From: Medicago truncatula
Lineage: Eukaryota; Streptophyta; Magnoliopsida; Fabales; Fabaceae
NCBI RefSeq assembly: GCF_003473485.1
Contig: NC_053045.1
Location: 40,026,494 to 40,090,493 of the forward strand
DNA: 64,000 nucleotides
Reading direction: 5' to 3'
Shown: positions 21,501-33,980 of the stretch, piece after piece
How the letters are laid out: each line of letters starts with the position of its first letter
Position numbering within the stretch: position 1 is the stretch's first letter
Made by a program: the position numbers and the translations under genes
Notes under the pieces: model-generated
Told to the model about the DNA's origin: nothing
Databases searched by the model: none
The model's input: only the letters and a program-made list of their open reading frames with translations

Positions 21501-21860
21501 CTCCCTGTAGTTTCATGCTTCTTCACAAGATTTCCCTCCTGGTATGTGGTTTTTAGTTCTGTGGGCGGGTAGTCCTTTTTTCGACAAAAGAATATGATTT
21601 TTTTTGGGTACGACATATGAAAATGTGTGGGTGGGGATTATAATAATATTCTGATTTGGATTTATATAGACAAAATATTGATATGGAATTCAAACCAATC
21701 TTATCTTGTCATCAAAATGTAAATATACGACTCAAGAATGTTTGAATGAATCCAACAATGGATAAACAAGTCACAATTTTTTAGCAACCCACATGCCATC
21801 ATCATCAGTATCTCTCCTTCCACCATTTGAGTCTCAAGATAGCAACGCAACGCAACAAGC

Positions 21861-22880
21861 ATGTCAACAACTACATCAATAGCCAGCCTGAAACTATGGT
21901 CCATCCTCTCTGAATCCAAACGAATCATCAACGCTCACTCCCGTCACTTCCTTGCTCTCTCCGTCATCTTCCTCCTTCCTCTCTCTTTCTCCCTCATCGT
22001 CTCTCCCACCATCTTCCACCTCCTCAGCACCCCATCCAACTCCCCCACCATCCACATCCTTCTTCGTCAAGCAACGTCTCTACTGTCTCTGCAGTTGCGC
22101 ACAGAAGAAGATATCAGGTTTACACCTAAAACAACCACTTCTCTTGATTTACCTCTCCCCTTACCACTTCTCTTATTGCCTCTCTTCTTCTTGTTCTTTC
22201 TCTCCCTCTGCTCTCTAGCCACCATCACCCACAGCGTCTTCCACGGCTTCTTCGGCCGTCCCGTCAAACTTCTCTCTACAGTCACCTCTCTCCTCTCCTC
22301 CTTTCTTCCTCTCCTTACCACAACCATCCTCTCCCACCTCATCCTCTTCACCATCTCCCTCCCCATCCCCCTCCTCCGCCTCTCCTTCTCCTTCTCTGAA
22401 ATCATTCGCACTGTCTCCGCCATCCTCGTTCTTGCACTCTCCCTTCTCATCTTCTACATCCGTATCTCATGGACACTCTCCTCCGTCATCGCCATAGTGG
22501 AAAACACCTACGGAATTCAACCACTCCGCCGGAGTGCTCATCTGATGAACGGAATGAAATACACCGGAGCTTCTTGTTTTTTCTTCTTTGCTTCTTTGGA
22601 AGGAATTATGCTGTGGAGTGGTTTTCTTCTAGCTAGAGTTGTTTCAGACAGTGGTTCATGGAGGGATTGGGCTTTTATGGTTCAGATTGTGTTGACTTCC
22701 GCCGTGATGACAGTGTTGATGCTTTACAACGCCGCCGCGAACACCGTGCTGTATATGTACTGTAAGGCTCTACATGGTGAACTGGCGGAGGAGATTGTGG
22801 AGGAGTTTGCGTGGCAGTATGTGAGTTTGCCTTTTGATGATGGCAAAGTTCCTCATGTGGTGTCTGTTGTACACGCTTGA
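21861..22880 (+). CDS. multi-pass membrane protein, divergent array member
   Basis: An intronless 339-residue protein of the same family. LWSILSESKRIINAHSRHF at the N-terminus, THSVFHGFFGRPVKL (residues 123-137), AIVENTYG with LRRSAHLMNG (211-231) and the NTVLYMYCKALHGEL tail (294-308) align with copies 1-3. It differs by an insertion of about 40 residues between the first two hydrophobic segments and a longer C-terminus ending VVSVVHA. The coding sequence is markedly richer in C and CT codons than its neighbours, which gives a long open frame on the opposite strand that I reject as a shadow. It is adjacent to, and convergent with, the DHHC gene. It looks intact. Confidence 0.85.
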   Translation: MSTTTSIASLKLWSILSESKRIINAHSRHFLALSVIFLLPLSFSLIVSPTIFHLLSTPSNSPTIHILLRQATSLLSLQLRTEEDIRFTPKTTTSLDLPLPLPLLLLPLFFLFFLSLCSLATITHSVFHGFFGRPVKLLSTVTSLLSSFLPLLTTTILSHLILFTISLPIPLLRLSFSFSEIIRTVSAILVLALSLLIFYIRISWTLSSVIAIVENTYGIQPLRRSAHLMNGMKYTGASCFFFFASLEGIMLWSGFLLARVVSDSGSWRDWAFMVQIVLTSAVMTVLMLYNAAANTVLYMYCKALHGELAEEIVEEFAWQYVSLPFDDGKVPHVVSVVHA

Positions 22881-22889
22881 GTGAGTTGT

Positions 22890-23579
22890 GAATCTGTGTG
22901 TCTGGTTGTTGTAACTTGTAACATACATTTTGGTTTTGTATAAAATCTATGTTATTTTTAGATTTGTGACATATCAAATGTGAAATTTGTGGATATTATT
23001 GGTTATTGATTATATGCAGCAAATGTGAATTTTTTTAAGGGACTGCTATATCTTTTAGGGTTATCATGTGTTTGTTTGTTAATACAAAACTCATCTCAAA
23101 CATAATTCAGACATCTTGATTCTAAATAGAGTTAGCTACATGAATCAAACAACATCATAATGTTCTATCATCAACGATTTTAACATCATTTAGAGGGTAA
23201 GGAAAAAACATTCTTCCTAAAACAGACATTTCTAATTCTCTTCATGTAGGTAACAAGCCATTCAGCCCAACCATGAGGTACCATAACTGAATAGAAAAAT
23301 TAACAAAATAGCAACTTAGAAGCAGCAATGGCAATGCAGCAGGAAGCTGAACCGTGTAAGTTACTCTTGACATACAGCTTTGTACATCGGTTAGTAGCGC
23401 CTAATCTTCATGCCCTCCAAAACTCTGGAGTGTCGTTTAACAATAACAACATCAAAAGATGATGGCAACTGAATGTTGAAGTGCCTCCACCTCACAAATC
23501 AAAAACTGAACAATTCTCCTCTAAATAGTCAGAAAGATAGTTGTCTTATTATGACATCTAAGTTGGTGGTCACAACTTC
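22890..23579. other. convergent 3' region
   Basis: About 700 bases between two convergent genes, presumably their 3' UTRs. No other feature was recognised. Confidence 0.45.
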
Positions 23580-26500
23580 CTAGTGTCTGATGTGACTCAT
23601 GTTGGATGACAATGTAGGCCTAAAAGCCCTTTCATCCTGATCAGCTCTGAAAAGCAAACTACTCAAATCTGAAATTCTCTGAACAACCCTACTGGGAACC
23701 TGGTCACTATCTTCCCCGCCTGAGGCGTCATACCCATCACTAGTTGACCTTGACAGTGGAGTTTCCTTAAGAGCTTCAACACCAGCAGCTGAAAGACCTG
23801 CAAGATGTCTTGCTTCTTCGGCTCTCGATGCCTGAAAGGGGCGAATATCAGGCGAGTCCAAACTGCTCTCAGGAGATGACGGAACAATGCCAGCTGAGCT
23901 TGACATCGCTTGGCTTGTTTGAAATGCACTACGTAAATGAGGAGGGGCAAACCCAGACCTTCCATTGAATCCCATATTGGTATTATTGGAAGAAACTTTT
24001 GTCATGGATTCCATAGATATGTCAGCGGGAAGGTAAATGCGCTTATTATCATGCTTTTTATTGTTGTCTATCGTAGGAACCATTCTTCGGCCGCTGCTAC
24101 CAAAACTGCTGCCTGGTTCTAGCCTGGAAGCCTGGTCATGTCTTACCACAGGCTGCAGAATTTTGGACTTTTTTCTTACTTCAGCAGCTGCCTTAGCAAC
24201 CTCATCTGCATTTAGCCGCGCCAATGTCCAAGGACTAATTTTAACTGCTCCAGAATTCTTTTTCTTTAATGGCTCTTCTCTCAATGACCTCTTTCCTAGT
24301 GAACTCACAGAACCTGTTTCCGTGGGCACTACATCAAACTATAACAGTGTCCCACCCAAAAAAAAAAAAAGAGCAGGAAAAAACAAAGCAGGTGGTGATC
24401 AGTAAGTCCAAGAAAGAACACAGGAAATAAAATACGCGAAAAGAATAAATGAGATCATGCTATCCAATGACAAAATCCATTTTGTTGTTCCCTTGCTTAC
24501 ATAATAGTACTAAAATGATCCAAGAACAACTGAATTAAGACATAGCAATATAGCTTCAATTAGCACTCAATTAGAGGAAGTATGTCAAATGAAAAGGCTT
24601 AATAGTTAATAAATTTTGTTTTCCTAAGAGTAGGTAAGAAGATATTTCTTGCGTAATATGCACATACTGTCAAAAACCATCCAAAGAGAGCTATAAAATT
24701 TCCAAGGTTGATATGCAATACTATTCTTGATATGTTGTATCAAATTCGTCAATGCAAATCTTAATAACAAATGATTCTATGTGCATTCAAATGCTCAAGA
24801 AGTTCGCATGACTGCAATCCACATGCAACGGTGCTATTGCACGAAAGTCATCTAACTAAAGGCATTTTAGGAAGAAAAAGAAATCCCGTAATATAAAAAA
24901 GCATGTCTTGCTTGAGAGCATGTTACCTGATCTTCGAGGAACATGCGTGGGGGTGTGCACCATGCTCCACGATGTAAAGCATTGAAGGAGCTTACACTGC
25001 TCAATGCAGTAAATGAGCTCACAGTTGACATTTGGGGACTTTGATGGCCTCCAACTCCTAGCTGCTCCTGCTCTTGCTCCAGCTCCCTCATAGCTACAAT
25101 GTAATCATATGTGCTGAGTCCCTGAGTCAGTCGTAAAAAAATTTAACATTAAGCATTGATGATGTTATTGTTGTTAAATACGAGTTATGATACGAACTTG
25201 TATTTTTCAACAGGAAAGCATATTATCTTACCTTTTTAATGAGGAGGATATGAAAGAAGAAAAGCTGAACAACAGGTAATGTAGCAACCATAGCCAGAAT
25301 GGTACAGGCAGACTGAAAAATCAAAAGGAACAAAGAAGATGTTGTTCACATATAAGATTAACTGTAACTGGAAATGGCATCCATGATTTTCATCAATCAA
25401 ATGGAAATGTTAAACAAAAAGAGAAAGGTTAAATTCATATGTCAGAAAAATAAGTAAATAAGTAATCACATATTACACACAAGAGGGAGAAATGCGCACC
25501 ACAACAATAACAAAGGGAGCCATAGAGAAACTGCTTCCCAACTTAGAGGAGATTTCCATAGCAAATTGCTTCCTCTCAACAAAACAGCAAATGAGCACAA
25601 GCATTCCAGTTGACCATTGAAGAATAAACTGCAACCCCAAAACCCAAGGTTCATAAAACATTCACAGACCTGTCAATAGTTAATCGAAATGAAAATAACT
25701 TGCAAATAAGAGTTCTTACTTGAAGTGTTTTTTTTTAGATTATGGGATGGTTCAAATAGAAAAAGGTTTGCAATTTCATTGGGAGACTAAAAGCCTATTT
25801 ACTTCCTGAAAATATTGAGTTTTCATTTTTCTTTGAGTTTATTAGCTGCATTCTTCTCACTGCCACCAATTCACCATATGCTCATTTTTCATTTTCATTA
25901 CCATATGTAGGTTGTGAGTTACATTGACATTTTTAAAAATGGTGAAGACTTTTTAGCATTTCCAAAAATATTAACTTTGTTTTCTAAAATTCACAATGAG
26001 AAAGGTTGCACAAATGCCGGTGATCTAGAGCGGATTCATATTCATTGGTTTGTTTGCACATTATTCCTAAATAACATAGCCGCAGAGCTTATAAAGTGAA
26101 ATTAAAAGGGCAGGTTTAGCCGTGTCAATGATAAGCAATACATAAGTTCTTACCAAGAGCATAGCGGCAATCATCAGGGTGAAAAATTGCCCATAGTTCC
26201 TCTTCCCAATACAGTTGTTCAGCCACTGCAAAACTCAGGAAACAACAGTCATTCAGAACATATGCCAAACATCGAGTAAAGAAATGAGAAATCAGATAAT
26301 CATACTCGGCAATGATGATCAAAGTGATTTACACACTTGTCGCAGACTCTACAGTGCTTGCTGTATTTGAAGACCTGCAACAATATGACACAGAAGGTGA
26401 TCGTGAAATTCGGCATGCACTGCTTTTGATATAAAATCGTCTTTTCACATGACATTTCGGAGTCAAGTCCTCCAACAGAGGCAAAATAGATTTCTAGTTA

Positions 26501-29500
26501 AAAGGCTTCAACGCACCTCAACTTCACACAAACTGCAATAGAACATGCCATCTTCACTGGTTTGCTTATCAGAAGATTCCTTGCTTGAACCAGAGCAGCG
26601 GCAGATATAAGCACAAGGAGAGCATACCAAGAGGAAACGGGATAAACAAGGAGACGATGAAATTGCCTTCTCTACTGAATGAGAATTATCTTTCATATTT
26701 CCTCCCGTTCCAAATGCTTCATTATCCATGGAATTTCCTCCAACTGTTGAAGCCTTTGCATCATGCATTGATGGAGTTGACTCTTCACCTAATTTAGAAC
26801 TCTTTAACCCAAAACCCATTTTACTGTCTGGGATTTTAAGATACTTTTTGGAATTAAAAACCCCAGGATCCGATGGATCTGATGCAGCACACCAGATGTA
26901 GAGTCCAAAAACAGCAGTAATCTGGCAAGACATGTTTATTTTTTATAAAAATTACTATAACAAAATCATTCATGTCTAATCATTCTGTTGCAAACACATT
27001 AAAAAACAATAAATGATGTTAGGCAATAACAGCCCTAGCATAGTCATGTAAAGCAGGGGAAGCCAGAATAACCATAAGGAAGAAACATTAGAGGATGTTA
27101 GAAAGAGCATAGCAGCATAGACTACTATTTATAGTACTTGGTTACTCAAGAGTATTGGGCTCCAGAGGATAGTGGCTTTATGCCATTATTGCTAAGGCTT
27201 GTCTTCTAGAGGTGGCAAATTTAAACAACAATCACTAGGATGGGGGATCAACTACATGAATTGAACGATACCACTGTCCACAAGACAAATCATCTACATT
27301 TAAAATTCTTCTCGTTGGCATGGCCAACATTTTTTTCTACATTTAATTCAACCTTTAACCATCAGACTATCCTTTGCTAATCAACTCTCCTTGTTCGAGT
27401 CTTCTCATACACGCTCAAATCATCTAAAGAAAGATTTTACATCTTTTCCACAATAAATGGACTCTCTATCAACCTACTTAAATAAAAATATCAAATAGGA
27501 AATGGAAGTACCCATACTTTCTCTAATGTACTTATTCCGAAATACTGATCTATTCATGTGTGTCTACTTATCCATCGTAACATTCCTTCAACATCAAACT
27601 TACTTTTTTACTGGTTTTTTGCCCCTGGCATTCAATCTCTTACATCATTACAGATCATTCACATGTCTCATAAAGTTTATCCTTATGCTTGAGTACTTCT
27701 TGTGTGTCCACTCATCCACAATAATGTTTTCATTCTCATTTGTGGAAATTCAGCTTATTTTCCTGTTGACTCTTTAGCAGCGAGCATTCAATTCGATGCA
27801 ACACTGCAATGCAGTGAAATTTCACTCAAGGTTGGGAGCTATTTTGTCATCACAAATAACATTTGAAACAACCCTCCACTTCATCAACCACACTTAAATC
27901 CTATGGTTTACTTACATCTCTGTTTACTTCCCTGTCATTTTGAATGGTGGATTCACGGTATTTAAATTGTGAGACTTGTGATATGGTATGGTCTCCAAGA
28001 ACTTGTTTTTCCCCTCAGAGAAAATTAAAGCGCAGTTTGAGTTCAAAAGGTCCAAATATGATAAGAACCAAATAAATTACAATCAATCTATGCACATTCC
28101 TCTTCAAAACAAATTCGGTATCATTCACTAAGTGTGTAAATGAATGGCAGCTGATCGGTTTCATATATCATATCACGGAAAACGTAAGTTAGCTAGTCAA
28201 CTTGTCTTGCCATTCTTTTAGAAACTGGATCCAAAACGCTACAAAATGGGTAGTTCTACGGTATTTAAGAGACCCTGCACTCTCTCTTAGTGCCCTCTAC
28301 TTATTCCGCTGCCTCTATCTTCTCCGCATATCAATTTTTCCTCTTGATTCCCTTTGGTTACCTTACTAGAAATCTATCACACAAACCACTGAATTTCCCT
28401 ATATTGCCTCTTGTGCAATCTGTTACATTAATCATTCAATACCCTTGATTGCCTCTCTGTGCTCTGCGGTAGTATAGATCTTATCAATGGGGTGTTTCCT
28501 AACACATTCTTGTTAGTGCCCAATACATGTTTAAACTAATTCTCAATCCTTTTCTTGCACCTTATGGTTTTTTACAAAAACAGAAAGCATTATTAATATA
28601 CCAAGAAGCTATGACTACAACAACTTTGGAACCGGTTCTTCACCAATAACATCCTTGTCAAACACGACATATTATGCAGTCCTCAACCCATATATATAAT
28701 ACACAAAACTAAGTAACTACTCCAGTCATTTGGACGTTCTGAACTCAAAATGTACTAACAAGATCTACAGATGAAGATCTACAAAATTATGCTGTCTCCA
28801 GATTATTGCCTGGAACATAATACCACATATTATGCTGTCTACATTGGAAGAAAATCTAAAACTAACAAGAAAGCACCTGACCAACAATCTAAATTTTTTT
28901 CCAGGCAACCATTTGTAACTTTGAAAAGGCTAAGTTTCAAAAGCAGTAGAATCAAAAATATTTATTGTTTAAACACCATCCAGTCAGCTTGGATAATATC
29001 AATGTAGTACTACTAATAATTAGAGACACTTATGTAGTTTTCAGTAAAAAATAGCTCAAATTCGCTCCATTAAGAAGTGATATGGAGGTCACATATTCAA
29101 CTCTCGCCACTAAAAGGAGTATTGAGCTTGTGAAGGAGAACTTCAATTTAGAGTCCACAAAATACGATCTTGGGAAAGAGTGGAGAGTATTGAACTGTGA
29201 TTTAAGCATTCAAGTGGAGATTAGTCTCATGGCGGGTCTAAAGGACATAAGCTTGAGGCCAATGAGATACTCCTCAAACCCAGTAGAATGCAAGAAATTC
29301 TAATCAAAGTGGATTTCGACAATAAAAAATTAACATGTTTTGGCATTATTCAATTTGCATTGTTTTCCTAAAATTTTAGCATTCAATAATTCAAGATGAT
29401 GCTCATCATTTAGGGTATGTTTAGATGCAGAGTAAATTACAAGGGATTGAAAGACGGTAAGCTTATGCTTAGCTATCATTTATTCCTTTCATTCTAAATA

Positions 29501-30451
29501 AAGGTTAATTATAAACAATTTATTTGAAACAAAAGTTACCTTGTTCTACTAAGATGTCTCAGTTTGACAGTGTCTAGATTACTATTTTTTGTTTATGAAA
29601 GGGTTTAATTTAGTCTACAAGTAAATCAAGATAGGGATGATTTAGTTCTACTTTTACCTAAGAACATCGTGTGCCTGATGTGCTACAAAATGGAGCACCA
29701 ATGTAGTTATTAATTATTATACCTAGAACATTGTAGCTGAATGACAGTCCAAAAAGAGGCTCACAATGAGAACGAACAAGGACAAAAGGCCGAATTAAGA
29801 GTATGTTTAGTTCCATTTATGGAGAAGCCAAAATTAATTCTAGAGGTATTGAATTGATTTTGACAAATTTGGTTACTCTCGTGTAGAATTTATTTAGCCT
29901 ACATAATTGATTCTACTTTGAAGCTAGAGTAGAGATTGGAGCTTTTGATTTTTACACTCAAATTTATTGTTCAACTCACTTTTACATAATCTATCCAAGA
30001 AGCATAATCACTTTAACTTCAACTAACTTTTAGCAAAAATCAATTTTTGACACCAGATAATCAAACACATGAACTAGAAAGCAAACAAAGAAAAAGAATC
30101 ACACATCTCATGCCATGCACCAAACCAACTTGGTAAACATCACAAAAAAGAGATTAAGAAAAAAACAATAGAAAATTGGAAGATGGGATTAGTGTTACTA
30201 CCAGCGGTGTATAAAGAGCAACCACAATATACTGATACATCTTCTTTCCAACAAAAGGAGCAAAGAACACATAGAAAGCAAACCCAAGAGCTAAAATCAC
30301 AGCAATAGCCACAACCTACACATGTAAACTTCAAAATGAGTAAACCCCACTTAACAAAAAAAAAAAAAAAAAAACAATTTAAGCAAAAAAATTGAAACTT
30401 TACAGCTACCTGAAGAGGATGGTAAGGTAGTTGCCATCCATGCTTCCTCAT
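23580..30451 (-). CDS. DHHC-type protein S-acyltransferase, PAT21/PAT22-like
   Basis: Nine exons, all with GT/AG joints: 30410-30451, 30202-30315, 26517-26921, 26306-26374, 26154-26225, 25500-25628, 25232-25312, 24927-25121 and 23580-24338. They total 621 residues with every junction at a codon boundary. The enzyme transfers fatty acyl groups to cysteines of membrane-associated proteins. Two membrane segments (about 15-37 and 44-63) precede a Cys-rich domain running from YCSLC near 180 to NCIGKRNY. The DHHC catalytic motif is at 206-209, with the active-site Cys at 209. Two more membrane segments follow, then STYDY at 307-311, where this family has its TTxE-like motif. The 250-residue Ser-rich C-terminus (KISPWTLARLNA) is typical of PAT21/PAT22 (At2g33640/At1g69420). 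The second intron is about 3.3 kb. Confidence 0.9.
26922..30201 (-). other. large second intron of the DHHC gene
   Basis: About 3.3 kb between exons 2 and 3. It holds no convincing ORF. A MITE-like segment lies at about 29803-30076. Confidence 0.7.
29803..30076. repeat. MITE-like segment inside the DHHC intron
   Basis: It begins GAGTATGTTTAGTTCC and ends CAGATAATCAAACACATGAAC, a weakly inverted pair. The interior is AT-rich and of the type common in legume MITEs. No target-site duplication was fixed. Confidence 0.35.
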
Positions 30452-31319
30452 ACTTGTGCTTCTGAAGTAACAGCACAAAAAAAACACAATGCAGTGAATT
30501 TAAGCCTCACAACATTAAAAAGCAAAGATTTTTAGGTTGAAGAAGAGGTGGTGGGTGTGAAGAGTAATGAAGAGAGAAAATCTTTGTCTGATTCTAGATT
30601 TTGATGTTTATTGAAATGTTGTTGTTAAGTGATGTGTATTTTAGTACAATGTCTTTACTTTAGGTGAGGGATCTGTGAGCATGGGTTTGGTAAGAACTTT
30701 CTTTTTCCGTGACTATAGCTATAAATTATATCATTTGTTTATTTATGAGACATCCTTTGTTTAGTAATAATACTTTCTCTCTTATCTAGGTTATTCTGCC
30801 TATAGAATTGAAGCAGTGTTTACCTTTTTGAAATTGGCAAATCATGTGCAAGAGGACACTGCAAATGGTGGTTGTTTCTTTCTACTTTGTCTTTTACTTT
30901 TATGAGTGAATGTCAATCAACAACCACTCCTTTCCTTTGTTTCTCTCTCATGATTTTCTTATTAATTATCTCTACTCTTTTGTAGATAGATAGTCATTGA
31001 ATTTGAGCTACCTAAACTCCAACTTTATAAAACAATTAAATGTAGCAATTTAACAATAATGCATAGTTACATAATAATATCTTGAATAATTTTATTATGT
31101 TGAATTGTTATAGTTACATAGTAAGACTTGTTAACAACGAAAGCTTTAAAACAAATGAAAGTAACATTCTCATAGGAAAAAAAAATTTGGAACGTACTCT
31201 AAAAAAAACTATGGAAGGCATTCTCTCAAAAGAAAGAAAAAACGGAAGCACAACAGATAATTATTACATAACTATTTACTTTGAGTTAAAAGGATAAAAG
31301 TGGATTTAAAAAAAACATA

Positions 31320-31527
31320 AGGGTAAAATTGGAAGAAAAGATAATAAGCTATAAGCTCAAACGCTACTTGGAATAACGTCTTAGAAATAGTTTATAAGCT
31401 CGTGAAATAAGTTATAAGCTCGTGGTAAAAGACCGTTACCAAATAGGGCTTTTTTGTCAGACGAGCTTATAAGCTATCCGTTAGAAGCTATAAGCTCGTT
31501 CATTGGTCTTGCCAAACAGACCCTAAA
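31320..31527. repeat. MITE-like element
   Basis: The right end, CTTGCCAAACAGACCCTAA, is a common MITE terminus. Repeated AAGCTCGT and AGCTTATAAGCT words fill the interior. The left end is not resolved. Confidence 0.4.
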
Positions 31528-31830
31528 AGTATAAATTTATATTGTGTTGTGCTGATTTATTTCTAAAAAAATTGAAAATTGAAGATTGTTGATAGATGTA
31601 GGTATTGATGGCGAAGAAGATGAATATGTGAACGTGGGAAAAATAAAAATGCAATATATGTATTGAATTTTATCTTTTTATGTCCACAGATTATCATCTG
31701 TGCCATTGTTCCGGGATGGTTATTTGGGAGTTCATAACCACAATAATGTTCGTTAATTATTATTCTCTAGATTGATTTCATGCAAGTAACTAGAGAATAA
31801 TAATAATCTTATGCAAGAAGTGCTCTATTA

Positions 31831-32055
31831 GAACGATACATTGCAATCCTTCATATTTTGATTGAGCACCTACTATCATACATTGTAGTTCCTTTTGAAT
31901 TTACTTGTAATAGCAACTTCTATAAGAGAGTGGATTTTCCTTGAACGATACATTGCAACACTTCGTATTTTGATTGAGCACCTACCATCATACATTGTAA
32001 TAGATTCCTTTTGAATTTACTTGTAATAGCAACTTATACAAGAGAGTGGATTTCC
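31831..32055. repeat. ~112-bp tandem duplication
   Basis: Two adjacent copies begin GAACGATACATTGCAA at 31831 and 31943 and share ATTTTGATTGAGCACCTAC, CATACATTGTA and AAGAGAGTGGATTT with a few differences. Nothing coding was seen. Confidence 0.8.
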
Positions 32056-32440
32056 TTTATGAAAGAGACCATTTTTAGAAATGGGATTTATGATGGTAAT
32101 GTTGACTAATAAACTTGGTAAACAAGAAACCCTTTATTAAATTGAATTTTATTTTGGAAATTTGAGAGAAATTTGTTAGATGTAATAATAGATTTGTTTG
32201 GTGGTGATGGTTAAACAGAGATAAAAAACTTTTATATGAGAAATTTTATTTGTCTACTATTAAAACAATAAATAAATTAAATTTTTTTTTTTTTTATCGA
32301 ACAAACAAACTGAACTTTTTTCTTTCTTTCTATAATTGTTTCCTTTTCGTATCCCCTTTTCGCTTATTTGGTGAATAATTATGCATTTCGTGTTTAGATG
32401 AAATTGAATTAGACTATGGATCGATTTTCAAGTTTTAAAA

Positions 32441-32480
32441 CCTGATTTCATCTTCCTTAAAAAAAAACTTGATTTTATCT
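32441..32480 (+). repeat. micro-retroposition footprint
   Basis: CCTGATTTCATCT and CTTGATTTTATCT (11 of 13) flank TCCTT plus nine A at 32454-32467. Confidence 0.55.
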
Positions 32481-32765
32481 AAATGGTTAATCTCGCGCGA
32501 GAAATTTTTACTGCAAAATATGGTTATTGATCAGAAATTGTATCTTCTTCATAACGCAAGTGTACAATTTTTTTGATTCAAAGTTATCGACTAATATAAT
32601 CATATTGAACGTGCTTAATTATGAGAGACAATACTATTGGTTTTTTTAGTTTTAGAAAATATCATTGATTATTAATGTCTACTAATGGATTAGTTTTACA
32701 TTGATAGCACAAATGTTAACTACACTTCTTTGTCTCAAAAAACTTTTGCGTACGCTATTTATATG

Positions 32766-33574
32766 CGGTAGCGGAGCTAGAAAAAATGTCGGGGGTGGGC
32801 CAGCAAAATATACTCTAATATAAAATAAATTGATTGCTACTGTCATAAATAAAATAAACTGCTACTACCATAACATTCCAAATGAACGGTTGCTCAAGAT
32901 GTGCATAACAACAAAAATATGAACAAAATAACATTGCTACTGCCAACTGCTAGTACAAAATGTTAATTTCTCTATAACCAAAATAACATTGCAGTTTCAA
33001 AATTCAATTACCAAGAACCAACTATCAACAAACAAGAACAACAAATAAGAAAATTAATTAACATTCAAACTTAATAATATATAGTAGCAATCATGAATCA
33101 ACAATATCAAACAACAACCAATCTTAATAGCAAACAACAACAAACAAACACCTTTAAATTCTAAAATCAAAAAGAAAATCAACAATAGTCAAGAAATTAC
33201 CTTTCCATTTGGATTGGAAAAACAGAGAGTGAAAAGAAAAAGGTTTTTTCTTTGATCTTCTCTGAATGAGAGAGAAGGGAGTGTCGGAGCGAGTGGTCGA
33301 TTCCGGCGGTCGGAAATCAGTGAGAATGAACGGCGTGAGACTCTGATTTGGGTTGAAGGCTATGGGTATGTAGCTAGGTAGCGTTTTCAAAGAATGAGAA
33401 GAAGTCTAGCGTGTAACTGAGGAACAAGAAGGGGAAAAGTCTTAGAATGCTGGGGTGGGCCACTTAAGAAAAACAAAATAAACTGAGGGTGATTTCGTAA
33501 TTTCCCTATAGTAATTTTTTCTTTTTTGGGGGTGGGCCATGGCCCACCTCAGTCCATATAAGCCTCCGCCATTG
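32766..33574. mobile_element. hAT-like non-autonomous transposon
   Basis: An 809-bp element with imperfect inverted ends: CGGTAGCGGAGCTAG on the left and the complement of AAGCCTCCGCCATTG on the right. Subterminal GGGGGTGGGCCA and TGGGCCATGGCCCACC lie just inside. It is flanked by the perfect 8-bp repeat TTTATATG at 32758-32765 and 33575-33582. An 8-bp TSD with GGCGGAGC-type ends is the hAT signature. No transposase frame was seen. Confidence 0.8.
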
Positions 33575-33611
33575 TTTATATGTAGACCACAAAAGTTTTA
33601 CAAGAGTATTT

Positions 33612-33747
33612 TTTTTTGTAGATAGATGAAATGGCAAAGCCATTATAAACTCACACACACAAGTGGAAGTACTGGGATTCGAACCCCGGTCATGGCATCC
33701 GGCCTAACAATTTCGGCATTTTGCCATTTTAGCTAAGACTTCTGAAT
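33612..33747 (-). mobile_element. tRNA-derived SINE
   Basis: On the minus strand it has a Pol III A-box-like TAGCTAAAATGG (33724-33735), a B box GGTTCGAATCC (33675-33685) and a 3' poly(A) preceded by CTATCTAC. It is flanked by AGTTTTACAAGAGTATTT and AGTTTTATAAGAGTATTT (17 of 18) at 33594-33611 and 33748-33765. The A and B boxes, tail and TSD make a complete SINE. It lies only about 30 bp outside the hAT element. Confidence 0.8.
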
Positions 33748-33947
33748 AGTTTTATAAGAGTATTTATGAAGGGTAAATTTGAAAAGTTTTGCTAGAAAAT
33801 TTGAGAAGGTCAAATATTTTCAGACAATTTTTTTTTACAAATAGATCATGATTATGGGACGGTCAAAATTAAGAAATTGTTCATTAAAAAAGTTGTATAC
33901 TTATATTTCTAATGCATTGAATATATAAATTTTCATAAAAACTTATT

Positions 33948-33980
33948 ATTTAAGGTTTTTTTTTAAGAACAATTTAAGGT
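33948..33980 (-). repeat. micro-retroposition footprint (short TSD)
   Basis: A perfect 9-bp repeat, ATTTAAGGT, flanks a 15-base insert. On the minus strand the insert reads TGTTCTT plus eight A. Confidence 0.45.

Larger units (their letters stand above)
30500..32757. other. intergenic upstream of the DHHC gene
   Basis: Probably includes the DHHC promoter near 30490-30700. Otherwise it holds the repeats listed separately (31320, 31831, 32441) and no supported gene. Confidence 0.4.

Noticed and set aside
22067-22450. 127-codon Arg- and Glu-rich frame antisense to the gene at 21861
   Set aside because: It is a shadow of the CT-rich coding strand of a clear membrane-protein gene.
24037-24405. 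122-codon plus-strand frame
   Set aside because: It lies antisense to the last exon of the DHHC gene and has no domain of its own.
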